Shown here: one piece after another, positions 17,559 through 26,468 of the stretch
How positions within the stretch are numbered: the stretch's first letter is position 1
Layout: every line of letters starts with the position of its first letter
NCBI RefSeq assembly: GCF_000311845.1
Contig: NZ_HE978574.1
Coordinates: 1,083,248-1,147,247 of the forward strand
DNA: 64,000 nucleotides
Direction of reading: 5' to 3'
Source of the DNA: Enorma massiliensis phI
GTDB lineage: Bacteria > Actinomycetota > Coriobacteriia > Coriobacteriales > Coriobacteriaceae
Position numbers and translations under genes: made by a program
Notes under the pieces: generated by a model
Seen by the model: only the letters and a program-made list of their open reading frames with translations
Told to the model about the DNA's origin: nothing
Database searches by the model: none

Positions 17559-17722
17559 GTAGCCGCGTTTGTTAGCAAGTGTTTGCCGACACCGTGTTGC
17601 GAGCAATTCTGTATGGGCAACGCAGCCTGATTGTGGTAAACCTGTTACCAGACCGCGGAAGAAGGGGCCGAGCGCGTAATGCATCGCATGCTTGGACATA
17701 GCTATCGAACGCAGACTATCTA

Positions 17723-17808
17723 GGCGTCTGTCCATCCCATGGCCGGCAGGCCACGGACAGGCGCCGCATATCGCTCGCAGCCGCCTTCGGGTCGGTGCGA
17801 GCGTTTTT
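17723..17808 (+). promoter_or_regulatory. thrS leader: hairpin plus intrinsic terminator (possible attenuator)
   Basis: Two consecutive hairpins sit in the thrS 5' region. The first pairs 17723-17733 with 17755-17765 (10 of 11). The second pairs 17772-17779 with 17796-17803 and is followed at once by five T, ending 61 nt before the thrS start. A terminator inside the leader of a synthetase gene suggests attenuation. The T-box consensus was not found, so the sensing mechanism is unknown. Confidence 0.5.
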
Positions 17809-17869
17809 GTATTCACACGAGTAGCCCGCCTGATATGGTTGCTACGTAACGCAAAGGAAGAGGTTTCCT

Positions 17870-19630
17870 ATGAAGGTTCTCTATAACGACGGCCACGTGG
17901 ATGAGTGCCCGGCAGACGAGGTCACGCACGTCGTGCGCCACAGCGCCGCGCATATCATGGCGCAGGCCATCAAGCGCTTGTACCCCGAAGCCGACTTCGC
18001 CTACGGTCCCGCTACCGAAGGCGGTTTCTACTACGATGTCGATCTGGGCGACAAGACCCTTTCCGAGGACGATCTGCCCGCCATCGAGGACGAGATGCGT
18101 CGCATCGTGAAGGAGAATCTGAAGTTCTCCGTGTTCGAGCTGCCGCGCGAAGAAGCCATCGCCCTCATGGAGGAGCGGGGCGAGAAGTACAAGGTCGAGC
18201 ACATCGGCGACCTGCCCGAAGAAGCCCGCATCACCTTCTACCAGCAGGGTGACTACATCGACATGTGCGTGGGCCCGCACCTTACCTACACCAAGGGGCT
18301 CAAGGCCTTCAAGCTCACGGGCGTATCGGGTGCTTACTGGAAGGCCGATAGCTCGAACAAGATGCTCACCCGTGTGAACGGTACCGCGTTCGCCACGAAG
18401 GACGAGCTCGAGCAGCATCTCAAGATGCTCGAGGAGGCCAAGCGCCGCGACCACCGCAAGATCGGCCGCGAGATGGACCTCTTCATGATGCGCGATGAGG
18501 CCCCCGGTTTCCCGTTCTTCCTGCCCAACGGCATGATCCTCAAGAACGAGCTCTTGAACTACTGGCGCGAGATCCACCGCAAGGCCGGTTACGTTGAGAT
18601 TTCCACGCCGCAGATTATGAGCAAGCATCTGTGGGAGACCTCGGGCCACTGGGACCACTACAAGGACAACATGTACTCCACCATCATCGATGACGAGGAG
18701 TACTGCATTAAGCCCATGAACTGCCCGGGCGGCGTGCTCGTGTACAAGAGCCGTCCGCATAGCTATCGCGAGCTGCCCATTCGCGCCGGCGAGATCGGCC
18801 TCGTGCACCGTCACGAGATGAGGGGCGCGCTGCACGGCCTCTTCCGCGTGCGCTGCTTCAACCAGGACGACGCGCACCTGTTTGTGACGCCGGAGCAGCT
18901 CACCGACGAGATCGTGGGCGTGGTGAACCTCATCGACTCCGTGTACCAGAAGTTCGGCTTCACCTATCACCTCGAGCTTTCCACCCGTCCCGAGGATTCC
19001 ATGGGCTCCGACGAGGATTGGGAGCGCGCCGAGGCTGGCCTCAAGGAGGCACTCGAGCGCCTGGGCAAGGACTATGTGATCAACGAGGGCGACGGCGCCT
19101 TCTATGGTCCCAAGATCGACTTCCACCTGGAGGACTGCCTGGGCCGTACCTGGCAGTGCGGCACCGTGCAGCTCGACTTCCAGATGCCGCAGAACTTCGA
19201 TTTGGAGTACGTGGACGCCGACGGCTCCAAGAAGCGCCCCATCATGCTGCACCGCGTGTGCTTCGGCTCCATCGAGCGCTTCATCGGCATCCTCATCGAG
19301 CACTTCGAGGGCAAGTTCCCCACGTGGCTCGCGCCCTGCCAGGTCAAGGTGCTGCCCGTGTCCGAGAAGAGCCGCGACTACGCGCGCGGCGTGACCGAGC
19401 AGCTTGAGGCGGCTGGCATCCGTGCGGTGCTCGATGAGCGCGACGAGAAGATCGGCTACAAGATTCGCGAGGCGCGCAACATCGACCGTCCGCCGTACAT
19501 GCTCATCATCGGCGAGCAGGAGGTCGAGGCCGGTAACATCTCGGTGCGCGATCGCTCCAACGAGACGCATGCCGAAGAGCTTGCGGCTTTCATCGAGCGC
19601 GTGCGCGCGGAGATCGACGAGCGTCGCTAG
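17870..19630 (+). CDS. thrS: Threonine--tRNA ligase, without TGS domain
   Basis: Class II synthetase that charges tRNA-Thr, 586 residues. It starts only about 24 residues before the editing domain (HSAAH near residues 24-28, later CVGPH), so the N-terminal TGS domain of the usual 640-residue enzyme is absent. An in-frame TGA lies about 40 nt upstream, so the missing part is not simply an upstream start. The catalytic core (MNCPGGVLVYKS, RHEMRGALHGLFRVR, FNQDDAHLF) and the C-terminal anticodon-binding domain are intact. Good AGAGGT box before the ATG. A leader hairpin/terminator upstream suggests attenuation control. Active-looking. Confidence 0.96.
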   Translation: MKVLYNDGHVDECPADEVTHVVRHSAAHIMAQAIKRLYPEADFAYGPATEGGFYYDVDLGDKTLSEDDLPAIEDEMRRIVKENLKFSVFELPREEAIALMEERGEKYKVEHIGDLPEEARITFYQQGDYIDMCVGPHLTYTKGLKAFKLTGVSGAYWKADSSNKMLTRVNGTAFATKDELEQHLKMLEEAKRRDHRKIGREMDLFMMRDEAPGFPFFLPNGMILKNELLNYWREIHRKAGYVEISTPQIMSKHLWETSGHWDHYKDNMYSTIIDDEEYCIKPMNCPGGVLVYKSRPHSYRELPIRAGEIGLVHRHEMRGALHGLFRVRCFNQDDAHLFVTPEQLTDEIVGVVNLIDSVYQKFGFTYHLELSTRPEDSMGSDEDWERAEAGLKEALERLGKDYVINEGDGAFYGPKIDFHLEDCLGRTWQCGTVQLDFQMPQNFDLEYVDADGSKKRPIMLHRVCFGSIERFIGILIEHFEGKFPTWLAPCQVKVLPVSEKSRDYARGVTEQLEAAGIRAVLDERDEKIGYKIREARNIDRPPYMLIIGEQEVEAGNISVRDRSNETHAEELAAFIERVRAEIDERR

Positions 19631-19664
19631 GCGGAGCGTCGGCAGAGGGGTTTTCTTCGGTCGA

Positions 19665-19699
19665 AGCGGGTTGCAACGATTTGTTGCAACCCGCTTTTT
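19665..19699 (+). terminator. Intrinsic terminator of thrS
   Basis: A perfect 13-bp stem (19665-19677 with 19683-19695), 5-nt loop and a T-run. A classic rho-independent terminator 35 nt after the thrS stop. Confidence 0.92.
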
Positions 19700-19774
19700 C
19701 CATTGAGCTTTTACCGAGATGGGTGGGCCGATATCGGTATACTGTTGAAGATTAGTTGCCAGCGAGGGGGTTCC

Positions 19775-20968
19775 GTGAATAGTAGACCAGCATATTCCCA
19801 GGTTGCCGCCGCTTATGCGCAAGCTGCAGGTGCGCGTGCTACCTGGCTGGTGCGTGCTCGCAACGCCTTCGAGGTCATTGCCAGGACGGGCATGGTCGGT
19901 GCACACGATCGCCTTGTGGTCTATGGAGATACGGTGCTGGACCGCTGCCTGGACGTCCATCCGTGGCAGAACGTTTCGGTTGTAGAAGAGCTCACCTGCG
20001 ATGCCTTCGTGCAGGCGGGCTTCATGCCGCACGCCGAGGAGGTGGAGCGCGCGCGGCTCGTGCCTGAGGGCTCTCCCGCCTCGTATGCTCATCCTGCGGG
20101 AATGGCTGCCGATCGCCTGTTCTGGCTCGTCCCTTCGGTGGGGGGTCCGCAGCTTCGCACGGCCGACCTCCGCGCCTTCTCTCGTGCGGCGCAGGAGGCC
20201 GGCGCGCTTCTCATCGTGGACAATACGCTCATGACGGTCTACGGGTGCCATCCGTTGATGCAGGGTGCGCATATCTGCATCGAGAATCTCGATGCTATGG
20301 TTGACGCGCCGCTCGAGGAGCCTGTTGTCGCCGTTTCGGTGGCCCGCTCCCTTGCCCGCCGCGGTCGCCGCCACCTCGCCGATCCACGTGCCGAGGATGC
20401 ACATCGCCTGCTCTCGTTCGGATTTGGATCCCCTGATGCCGTGGAGCCCCAGAGTGCTCCGGCGGGGGAGGACCTCGCCGCCATCGATGCCGCTCTCGAT
20501 TCGCTCGCTGCCCGTATGCAGCCCCGTTTCGACGGTGCGAACGCGATCGCCTCATATCTTTCCTGCCATGCCGCTGTTGGTTGCGTGCGCTATCCCGCGC
20601 TCGCAACGCACCCCGATCGCCTGCTCGCGCCTACGGTCCTCGAGCATGGCTTCGGTCCTGTGGTGTCGTTTTGTTTGAGGGGTGCTCCTGCTGAGAGCAT
20701 GCGGGCGCGGGCGACGCGCTTCGCTGCCCTGTTCGAGGAAGCGCACGTCGCATCTGCCGAGTCTTTCGCGGCTGCTTCCACAGGAGAATCCGTGGTGTCC
20801 GACGCGCCGGCATCGGCCTTTGGTAAGACGCGCCGGACGCGCATCGTGCCCACAGCCGATTCCAAGACCTGCTGCCTCAGGCTCTATATGGGTGCCGAGC
20901 ACCCGCTTTCTATCGTGGACAGCCTGGACCAGGCGCTTCGTCTTTTCTGCAACCCTCCCGAGCCCTAA
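19775..20968 (+). CDS. Cys/Met-metabolism PLP-fold protein lacking the catalytic lysine
   Basis: 397 residues. The fold resembles cystathionine gamma-synthase/lyase: the LLIVDNT strand contains Asp149 that would hold the PLP ring nitrogen, and spacing to the following PLMQGA segment matches. In active members a Lys 25 residues after that Asp (SATK or SCTK) binds PLP; here the aligned residue is Ala174 (ENLDA), and the usual GGHSD is missing. So it is probably a non-catalytic homologue or does different chemistry. The C-terminal part (KTCCLRLYMGAEHP) keeps the Arg region normally used to bind the substrate carboxylate. GTG start with GAGGGGG upstream; the open frame extends further but lacks family sequence. 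Flanked by thrS and mntP. Confidence 0.75.
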   Translation: MNSRPAYSQVAAAYAQAAGARATWLVRARNAFEVIARTGMVGAHDRLVVYGDTVLDRCLDVHPWQNVSVVEELTCDAFVQAGFMPHAEEVERARLVPEGSPASYAHPAGMAADRLFWLVPSVGGPQLRTADLRAFSRAAQEAGALLIVDNTLMTVYGCHPLMQGAHICIENLDAMVDAPLEEPVVAVSVARSLARRGRRHLADPRAEDAHRLLSFGFGSPDAVEPQSAPAGEDLAAIDAALDSLAARMQPRFDGANAIASYLSCHAAVGCVRYPALATHPDRLLAPTVLEHGFGPVVSFCLRGAPAESMRARATRFAALFEEAHVASAESFAAASTGESVVSDAPASAFGKTRRTRIVPTADSKTCCLRLYMGAEHPLSIVDSLDQALRLFCNPPEP

Positions 20969-21037
20969 GGGCGCGCGGTTCTGGCCGCTTCTCGTCTCGC
21001 CATATAACCTGCTTATCCATACATCGGGGAGGGTGTC

Positions 21038-21613
21038 ATGGATCCCCTGTTTTCCACCGCCGACCTTGTTCAGGCGGTCGTTCTGGGTGTTGCGCTCGCT
21101 ATGGACGCCATGGCGGTGACGCTGTCCAATTCGCTTTGCGAACCGGATATGCCTGCGTCCAAGAAGCTCGCGATGCCCGTCATGTTCGCTCTATTCCAGA
21201 TGGCCATGCCCATCGCGGGCTTTTTCGGCGGCACACTCGTGGCGCCGCTCATCGAGGCGTATGCTGGCATCGTATCGCTCGTCATCCTTGCGTTCGTGGG
21301 CGGGAAGATGGTTTGGGAGGCGGTGCGCGAGCTTCATGAGCCCGAGCAATGCCCTGCCACGCGGCTTACGTATGGCACGATCTTCTTCGAGGCCATCGCG
21401 ACCTCGATCGACGCCTTCATCGTTGGCGTCTCGCTTGCGGCTGCTGGCGCGAACATCGTGCTCTACGGCGCCGCCATCGGCGTGACGACGCTTTTGTGCT
21501 GCCTCATCGTGCTCGCCATAGGCAGGCGCCTCGGCGCGCATTTCGGACCCAAGGCAGAGATTGCCGGCGGTATCGTGCTCATCATCATCGGCCTCAGGGC
21601 GTTTTTATCATAA
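21038..21613 (+). CDS. mntP: Manganese efflux pump MntP
   Basis: Six-TM exporter, 191 residues, which removes excess Mn(II) from the cytoplasm. The family's two internal repeats are visible, each with a conserved acidic motif in a membrane helix: ALAMDAMAVTLS near the start and AIATSIDAFIVGVSLA in the second half. Strong GGGGAGGG box. It follows the PLP-fold gene by about 70 nt, probably on the same transcript. The manganese riboswitch often found upstream of mntP was not seen in this short gap. Confidence 0.93.
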   Translation: MDPLFSTADLVQAVVLGVALAMDAMAVTLSNSLCEPDMPASKKLAMPVMFALFQMAMPIAGFFGGTLVAPLIEAYAGIVSLVILAFVGGKMVWEAVRELHEPEQCPATRLTYGTIFFEAIATSIDAFIVGVSLAAAGANIVLYGAAIGVTTLLCCLIVLAIGRRLGAHFGPKAEIAGGIVLIIIGLRAFLS

Positions 21614-21683
21614 GCGGGGTGCGCTGCGGCCTGGAGCGAAGGCGTGCTGGGCGACAAGCGCGTGTTGCATGAGCACTTTTAAT

Positions 21684-21780
21684 GCATGAGCGTCCTTATA
21701 GCGCAGTCGTCCTTATTGCGCGTGCTCTTATTGCGCAGGAGCCCATATTGCGCGTGCTCCCATATAGCGCAGGAGCCCCC
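21684..21780. repeat. Six degenerate 15-17 nt tandem units
   Basis: Six head-to-tail units, each built on GCGC(A/G) plus a CCTTAT/CCATAT core, with 17-nt spacing except one 15-nt unit. Units 2, 4 and 6 begin GCGCAG and units 3 and 5 GCGCGTGCTC, giving a higher-order alternation. No reading frame is preserved. Confidence 0.6.
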
Positions 21781-21858
21781 AATCCTGTCCTACGGGCCTT
21801 CCGTTCGGATATTTCGGTCGCGGTGCTGCGCCATCATTCGCTGCGGGTTCATTTTCTT

Positions 21859-21932
21859 GTCGAGTGCACCGCACAAACTTGCTGAAATTCGGCAATCTCG
21901 GAACTTCAGCAAGTTTGTGCGGTGCACTCGAC
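21859..21932. repeat. Perfect 28-bp inverted repeat with 18-nt loop
   Basis: Arm 21859-21886 is the exact reverse complement of 21905-21932. It lies alone in a 560-nt gene-free stretch between mntP and the next gene. No T-run follows, so it is unlikely to be a plain terminator. Confidence 0.85.
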
Positions 21933-22059
21933 ACGTTTGTGAACCCTTGGCATGGTCCAGGCCTCTGCCTTGGCGTCCATTGACATGCCTCGCCCTTGCC
22001 CGTGGGCGCATCGTAACCTATGTTCTTCGGGGTGCGGCAAAGTGCGCGCATAGCGCGTG

Positions 22060-22087
22060 TTGCGTCGTGCTGCGAGAGCGGTAGTAT
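22060..22087 (+). promoter_or_regulatory. Possible sigma-A promoter
   Basis: TTGCGT and TAGTAT are separated by 16 nt, close to the housekeeping consensus, about 85 nt before the nuclease-fold gene. This is sequence resemblance only. Confidence 0.3.
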
Positions 22088-22172
22088 GTGAGAACGTCCT
22101 ACCGATGCAGTTCCGCATCATAGGCGGGGAGCACATCAGCCGTGCGGGCGGATGACCGAAGGTGGGGATATG

Positions 22173-23276
22173 ATGGCAAAGGGTGGCGAGATACTCGGTT
22201 GCCAAGGGCAATCTGCGATCATCATCGGGGGAGCTACGGCGCTGGAGCTCATACGGCGCGAAGACCTGGCTCCGCTCATTGCTTATTCTGAACGGGTGCC
22301 GGCGCGAGCGCTCGCTTGCAAGATCGTAGCTCCGACACAACGGCAGGCAGCGCGCCTACTGGATGCGTTCGAATGCTCCGCGCCTTTGCACTGCGTTGTT
22401 GAGGACACGGGCGACCGCCGGCGCGGTGCGGTGCGCTGCCAGATTCTTCGGCCCGTGCGTCAGGGCGATGTGATTATGCTCGATCGGGGGTTGTATCTCC
22501 TTTCACCCGAGCTGCTGTATCTTCAGCTTTCCCGGGGGATGGACGTCGCCCAGCTCTGGATGCTCGCATCGGAGCTCACCGCGCGCTACGGCCTCGACAC
22601 CAGGGCTGAGGTTTCCCGTCAACACATTCATCGTGCCTCGGCGGCTCACTCGAAACGGTTCGAGGAGGCTGATTGCTCGCTTTCCGTGTCCGAGCAAGCT
22701 GACGGGGATTCGAATTCGCTCTTCGAGCGTGCGCCGCTGACTACGCCCGAGGCGCTGCGGACCGTGGTTGAGAGCGCCGGGCATGGACCGAGGTCGCTGT
22801 CGCACCGTGTGGCCTCGCTCGTGCTCGGTGGCGCGCGTTCGCCCAAGGAAGCGCAGCTCGCGGCACTCCTCGCACTGCCCCGTCGCCTCGGCGGACGTGG
22901 TATCAGCGGTATGGAGCTCAATCATGTCTTTGAGCTGCCTCGGCAGGCTCAGGTGATCGCTGGTCGCCGCGCGGTCGAGGGTGATTTGTATATCCCCGGC
23001 ATCCGTCGGAACATCGAGTACGATAGCGAGCAGCATCACTCCGATAGCGAACAGCGCGATCGCGACATTCGCAAGGCGAATGCCCTGCGTGCCATTGGCG
23101 TGGACGTGCGCACCGTGACGAGAACCCAGCTGTATACCTGGAACGTGTTCAACGCGCTCGCCGATTCGCTTGCTCGGGGGACCGTGGACCGCGCCCGCCC
23201 CGTTACCGCGTCTCTCAAAACGCTCCAATATGAGCTTTGGCATAACCTGCTCGTTCGAGACGAAGAGCGAGACTGA
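22173..23276 (+). CDS. Orphan Vsr/DUF559-like nuclease-fold protein (AbiEi-antitoxin-like)
   Basis: About 367 residues. The C-terminal 100 residues have the very-short-patch/DUF559 pattern: an acidic strand IEYDSEQHHSDSEQ, then RDRDIRKANALRAIGVDVRTV and TRTQLYT, matching a PD-(D/E)XK core in which Glu, Asp and His would lie near the active site. The N-terminal half resembles the DNA-binding and regulatory part of AbiEi-type antitoxins in actinobacteria (ADLITA-like region replaced by QGDVIMLDRGLYLLSPELL). No toxin gene (AbiEii-like) is adjacent. Two nested ATGs (22170, 22173) and an ATG at 22152 are possible; 22173 is best spaced from GGTGGGG. Catalysis not proven. Confidence 0.6.
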   Translation: MAKGGEILGCQGQSAIIIGGATALELIRREDLAPLIAYSERVPARALACKIVAPTQRQAARLLDAFECSAPLHCVVEDTGDRRRGAVRCQILRPVRQGDVIMLDRGLYLLSPELLYLQLSRGMDVAQLWMLASELTARYGLDTRAEVSRQHIHRASAAHSKRFEEADCSLSVSEQADGDSNSLFERAPLTTPEALRTVVESAGHGPRSLSHRVASLVLGGARSPKEAQLAALLALPRRLGGRGISGMELNHVFELPRQAQVIAGRRAVEGDLYIPGIRRNIEYDSEQHHSDSEQRDRDIRKANALRAIGVDVRTVTRTQLYTWNVFNALADSLARGTVDRARPVTASLKTLQYELWHNLLVRDEERD

Positions 23277-23486
23277 AGAACGGGTTAGATGGGGATCGTC
23301 TCACAGTGCCAGCTTGCATCTTTGTTGATTCGGTTCTGCCTCGGGCGCGCCGGGGACGGGGAGGGTGCATACGCTACAATGGACGCCGAATCGCTCAGCC
23401 AGGCGGTTCGAAGCGAAGACGTGCGGCAGGACGCGGCGCCGCTGAGCCCGCGGACGGATCGCACCCAACCACAAGGAGGAGTATCC

Positions 23487-25001
23487 ATGGCCATGTTTTT
23501 CCCCGGTGAGTCCCATACGTTCTCTGAGTACCTGCTGGTGCCCGGATACTCGTCTTCCGAGTGCGTTCCCGCAAACGTATCGCTCAAGACCCCGCTCGTG
23601 CGCTTCAAGCGCGGCGAGGAGCCCTCGATTTCTCTTAACGTCCCGATGGTTTCCGCCATCATGCAGTCCGTTTCGGGCGAGCAGATGGGCATCGCGCTCG
23701 CTACTGAGGGCGGCATGTCCTTCATCTACGGTTCGCAGACGCCCGAGCAGGAAGCCGCGATGGTCAAGGCCGTGAAGGACCACAAGGCCGGGTTCGTGGT
23801 CTCCGACTCCACCCTCACGCCCGAAATGACGATGCAGGAGGTCATGGATCTCAAGGAGAAGACCGGCCACTCCACCATGCCCGTCACGGAGGACGGCACG
23901 CCGCATGGCAAGCTGCTCGGCATCGTGACCAGCCGCGACTACCGTCCGAGCCGCGATGATCCGTCGTCCAAGGTCGCTACGTTCATGACTCCGCGCGAGC
24001 AGCTCATCGTGGGCGACAAGGACATCACCCTCAAGAAGGCGAACGACGTCATTTGGGACAAGAAGCTCAACGCCCTGCCTGTCGTTGACGAGAACGATTG
24101 CCTGCTCGGTATCGTGTTCCGCAAGGACTACGACTCCCATAAGACCAACCCCAACGAGATGCTCGATGCCAACAAGCGCTACATGGTGGGCGCGGGCATT
24201 AACACGCGTGACTACGAGAGGCGCGTGCCGCTGCTCATCGAGGCCGGCGCCGATGCCCTCTGCATCGACTCCTCCGAGGGCTTCAGCGAGTGGCAGAAGC
24301 GCACCATCGCGTGGATTCGCGAGAACTACGGCGAGGACGTCAAGGTGGGTGCTGGCAACGTGGTCGATGCCGAGGGCTTCCGCTTCCTGGCCGATTGTGG
24401 TGCGGACTTCATCAAGGTCGGCATCGGCGGCGGCTCCATCTGCATCACGCGCGAGACCAAGGGCATCGGTCGTGGTCAGGCCACGGCGCTTATCGATGTG
24501 TGCCGCGCCCGCGATGAGTACTTCGAGGAGACCGGTATCTATGTGCCCGTGTGCTCCGACGGCGGTATCGTCTACGACTACCACATGACGCTTGCGCTCG
24601 CCATGGGCGCCGACTTCCTCATGCTGGGCCGCTACTTCGCGCGCTTCGATGAGAGCCCCACGGCTCGCGTGAACGTGAACGGCCAGTACATGAAGGAGTA
24701 CTGGGGCGAGGGTTCCGCCCGTGCTCGCAACTGGCAGCGTTATGACCTCGGTGGCGCGGCTAAGCTCGCCTTCGAGGAGGGCGTCGACTCCTACGTGCCC
24801 TATGCCGGCTCGCTCAAGGATGGCGTGAACTCCACGCTGTACAAGATCAAGTCCACGATGTGCAACTGCGGCGCGCTCACGATTAAGGAGCTGCAGGAGA
24901 AGGCGAGGCTCACGCTCGTTTCGGCCACTTCGATCGTTGAGGGCGGCGCCCACGACGTCGTGGTGAAGGACCGCAACCATCAGATGGTGAGCTATCAGTA
25001 A
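23487..25001 (+). CDS. guaB: Inosine-5'-monophosphate dehydrogenase
   Basis: Oxidises IMP to XMP with NAD+, the rate-limiting step of guanine nucleotide synthesis. 504 residues, (beta/alpha)8 barrel with two CBS motifs inserted at about residues 100-220. The catalytic loop [17 protein letters not shown] places the nucleophile at Cys319, and the flap [10 protein letters not shown] places Arg418-Tyr419. These numbers equal those of the Tritrichomonas foetus enzyme; most bacterial GuaB have GPGSICTTR instead. AAGGAGGAG lies just before the ATG, so the longer upstream open frame is not used. A hairpin follows the stop. guaA is not in the window. Confidence 0.96.
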   Translation: MAMFFPGESHTFSEYLLVPGYSSSECVPANVSLKTPLVRFKRGEEPSISLNVPMVSAIMQSVSGEQMGIALATEGGMSFIYGSQTPEQEAAMVKAVKDHKAGFVVSDSTLTPEMTMQEVMDLKEKTGHSTMPVTEDGTPHGKLLGIVTSRDYRPSRDDPSSKVATFMTPREQLIVGDKDITLKKANDVIWDKKLNALPVVDENDCLLGIVFRKDYDSHKTNPNEMLDANKRYMVGAGINTRDYERRVPLLIEAGADALCIDSSEGFSEWQKRTIAWIRENYGEDVKVGAGNVVDAEGFRFLADCGADFIKVGIGGGSICITRETKGIGRGQATALIDVCRARDEYFEETGIYVPVCSDGGIVYDYHMTLALAMGADFLMLGRYFARFDESPTARVNVNGQYMKEYWGEGSARARNWQRYDLGGAAKLAFEEGVDSYVPYAGSLKDGVNSTLYKIKSTMCNCGALTIKELQEKARLTLVSATSIVEGGAHDVVVKDRNHQMVSYQ

Positions 25002-25078
25002 GGAGAGCTCTAAGCTGAGGCCAGGGCCCCGCAGCTGAGACGCTGCTGCGGCAGGACGACATAGTTCCCGATGTACAT

Positions 25079-25112
25079 GACAGGCGGTTTCCGTGTATGC
25101 GGGCCGCCTGTC
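25079..25112 (+). terminator. Hairpin after guaB, weak terminator
   Basis: A 9-bp stem (25079-25087 with 25104-25112) and 16-nt loop, followed by a T-poor tail. A second smaller hairpin precedes it at 25029-25051. Terminator function is only likely. Confidence 0.4.
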
Positions 25113-25291
25113 TTCGTCTCGCTCAAATGCTTGTCGCCGTCCATTCTTGTGCGGCGGATCTGCCTTCGTAGGCCCTCGATGGGTTTTCGGGGCGATCGAT
25201 TACCTGATGTGTCCTGGGCATCGATTACTGCTTGCCTGCTCCGTCTGCACTTCCTCGGCTTGGTTTATCATGGGCTTGAGGAGCTGATGGT

Positions 25292-26110
25292 ATGTTTTGC
25301 ACGAATTGTGGCGCTGCCCTTCCCGATGATGCGAAGTTCTGCACTTCATGCGGTGCCCCCGCACCGGTGTTGGGCGATGAAGAGGTGGCGGGCTCGGGAG
25401 AAGGTGCGCCGGTAGATGTTGATGTCTCCGCGCTGGACGAGCCTACGAAGCTGGAAGATGCTTCCGCGCCAAAGCGCAGGGGCATGCGTCCGGCTGCCGT
25501 TGCGGCGATAGCCATTGCCGTCGTGGCCGTGCTGGTAGGAGGAGGGGTGCTCACGTGGCACTTCTTCTTCAATGCTCCGGCGCGCGAGTCGACGATCGAG
25601 CGCGTCGATCTTGAGCAGCCCACGACGAAAGACGATGCGACGAGCGGCGACGCCGATGCGGAAGGTGACGCGCAAGCCGAAGGCACCGATGCAGAGGCTG
25701 ACGATTCGATATCGACGGGCAACGGGGCCGACGCCGCTTCGGCTGACGGCACGGATTCCGGTTCCTCGCTAGGCGCATCCCCATCGGGCGGTGTCGATGA
25801 GCCCTCTTCCGATGCTTCCTCTTCCCAGGACTATATTTTGCCAAACAGCTCCACCGAGCTCATCTCCGAGCAAGATCTTGAGGGCCTTTCGGATTGGGAG
25901 CTCTACATCGCGCGGAACGAGATCTACGCGCGGCATGGGCGCGGCTTCAAGAATAAAGACCTCCAGGAGTATTTCGGCAGCAAGTCGTGGTACGTCGAGC
26001 GCTGTACCCCCGAAGAGTTCGACGCGAACCCCACGTTGAGCGATATTGAGCTGCAAAATGTCGAGACGATTCATAACGTCGAGAAAGCGCGCGGATCATC
26101 GCACGCATAG
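25292..26110 (+). CDS. Zinc-ribbon, single-TM protein with extracellular YARHG domain
   Basis: 272 residues. An N-terminal zinc ribbon (CTNC...CTSC) faces the cytoplasm; a single membrane helix lies at about 66-88; a long acidic Ser/Asp/Ala-rich spacer follows; the C-terminal 80 residues form a YARHG domain (ELYIARNEIYARHGRGF then FGSKSWYV). YARHG domains occur in extracellular parts of bacterial envelope proteins and are often paired with zinc ribbons; their ligand is unknown. Clear GAGGAG box. It precedes another single-TM protein of similar layout. Confidence 0.88.
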   Translation: MFCTNCGAALPDDAKFCTSCGAPAPVLGDEEVAGSGEGAPVDVDVSALDEPTKLEDASAPKRRGMRPAAVAAIAIAVVAVLVGGGVLTWHFFFNAPARESTIERVDLEQPTTKDDATSGDADAEGDAQAEGTDAEADDSISTGNGADAASADGTDSGSSLGASPSGGVDEPSSDASSSQDYILPNSSTELISEQDLEGLSDWELYIARNEIYARHGRGFKNKDLQEYFGSKSWYVERCTPEEFDANPTLSDIELQNVETIHNVEKARGSSHA

Positions 26111-26468
26111 GGGGTTGTTCTTTGTTAATGGGGAAGGTTGGCGATGTTGCCGACTACCATGGGCGTATACATGGGTTGCCTCTCGTGAACGAGGAAGATC
26201 GTCCGGACGAGGGGTAGTTCTGATTTTTGCTCTCTGATCAGAGAAGCGCCACTCGCCCCGTTCCTAGTTGGTGCGTCAACGAATAGTTGCAGAGGCTGCG
26301 CGCTGCCGTGAGCGTCGCGGGCAGGAGGGCTGTCTCACGTGCGTTCTTTCCAGCCTGCGCCGCCTTTCCGCATCCTTGGCAGGGTTTAGCGTGTTTCTTG
26401 TGTGAGGAAACCGTATACTCGTGTTGCGCAACTACAGAGCTTGACCGCATCTTGGGGAGGGGGTACTG
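26111..26468. other. Intergenic region without a gene
   Basis: No convincing coding frame. A TATACT box at 26413-26418 could be a -10 element for the next gene. A 12-nt palindrome (26230-26241) was noted. Confidence 0.5.

Noticed and set aside
17560-17869. T-box riboswitch before thrS
   Set aside because: The conserved T-box sequence was not found; only generic hairpins and a terminator are present.
17813-20404. Minus-strand open frame of 863 residues opposite thrS
   Set aside because: Mirrors thrS and the next gene across a terminator; no domain and His/Val/Leu-rich composition.
20969-21037. Manganese (yybP-ykoY) riboswitch before mntP
   Set aside because: The gap is only about 70 nt and holds no matching structure.
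21614-22169. CRISPR-like array in the 15-17 nt repeat region
   Set aside because: Units are too short and degenerate, there are no unique spacers of constant length, and no cas genes are present.
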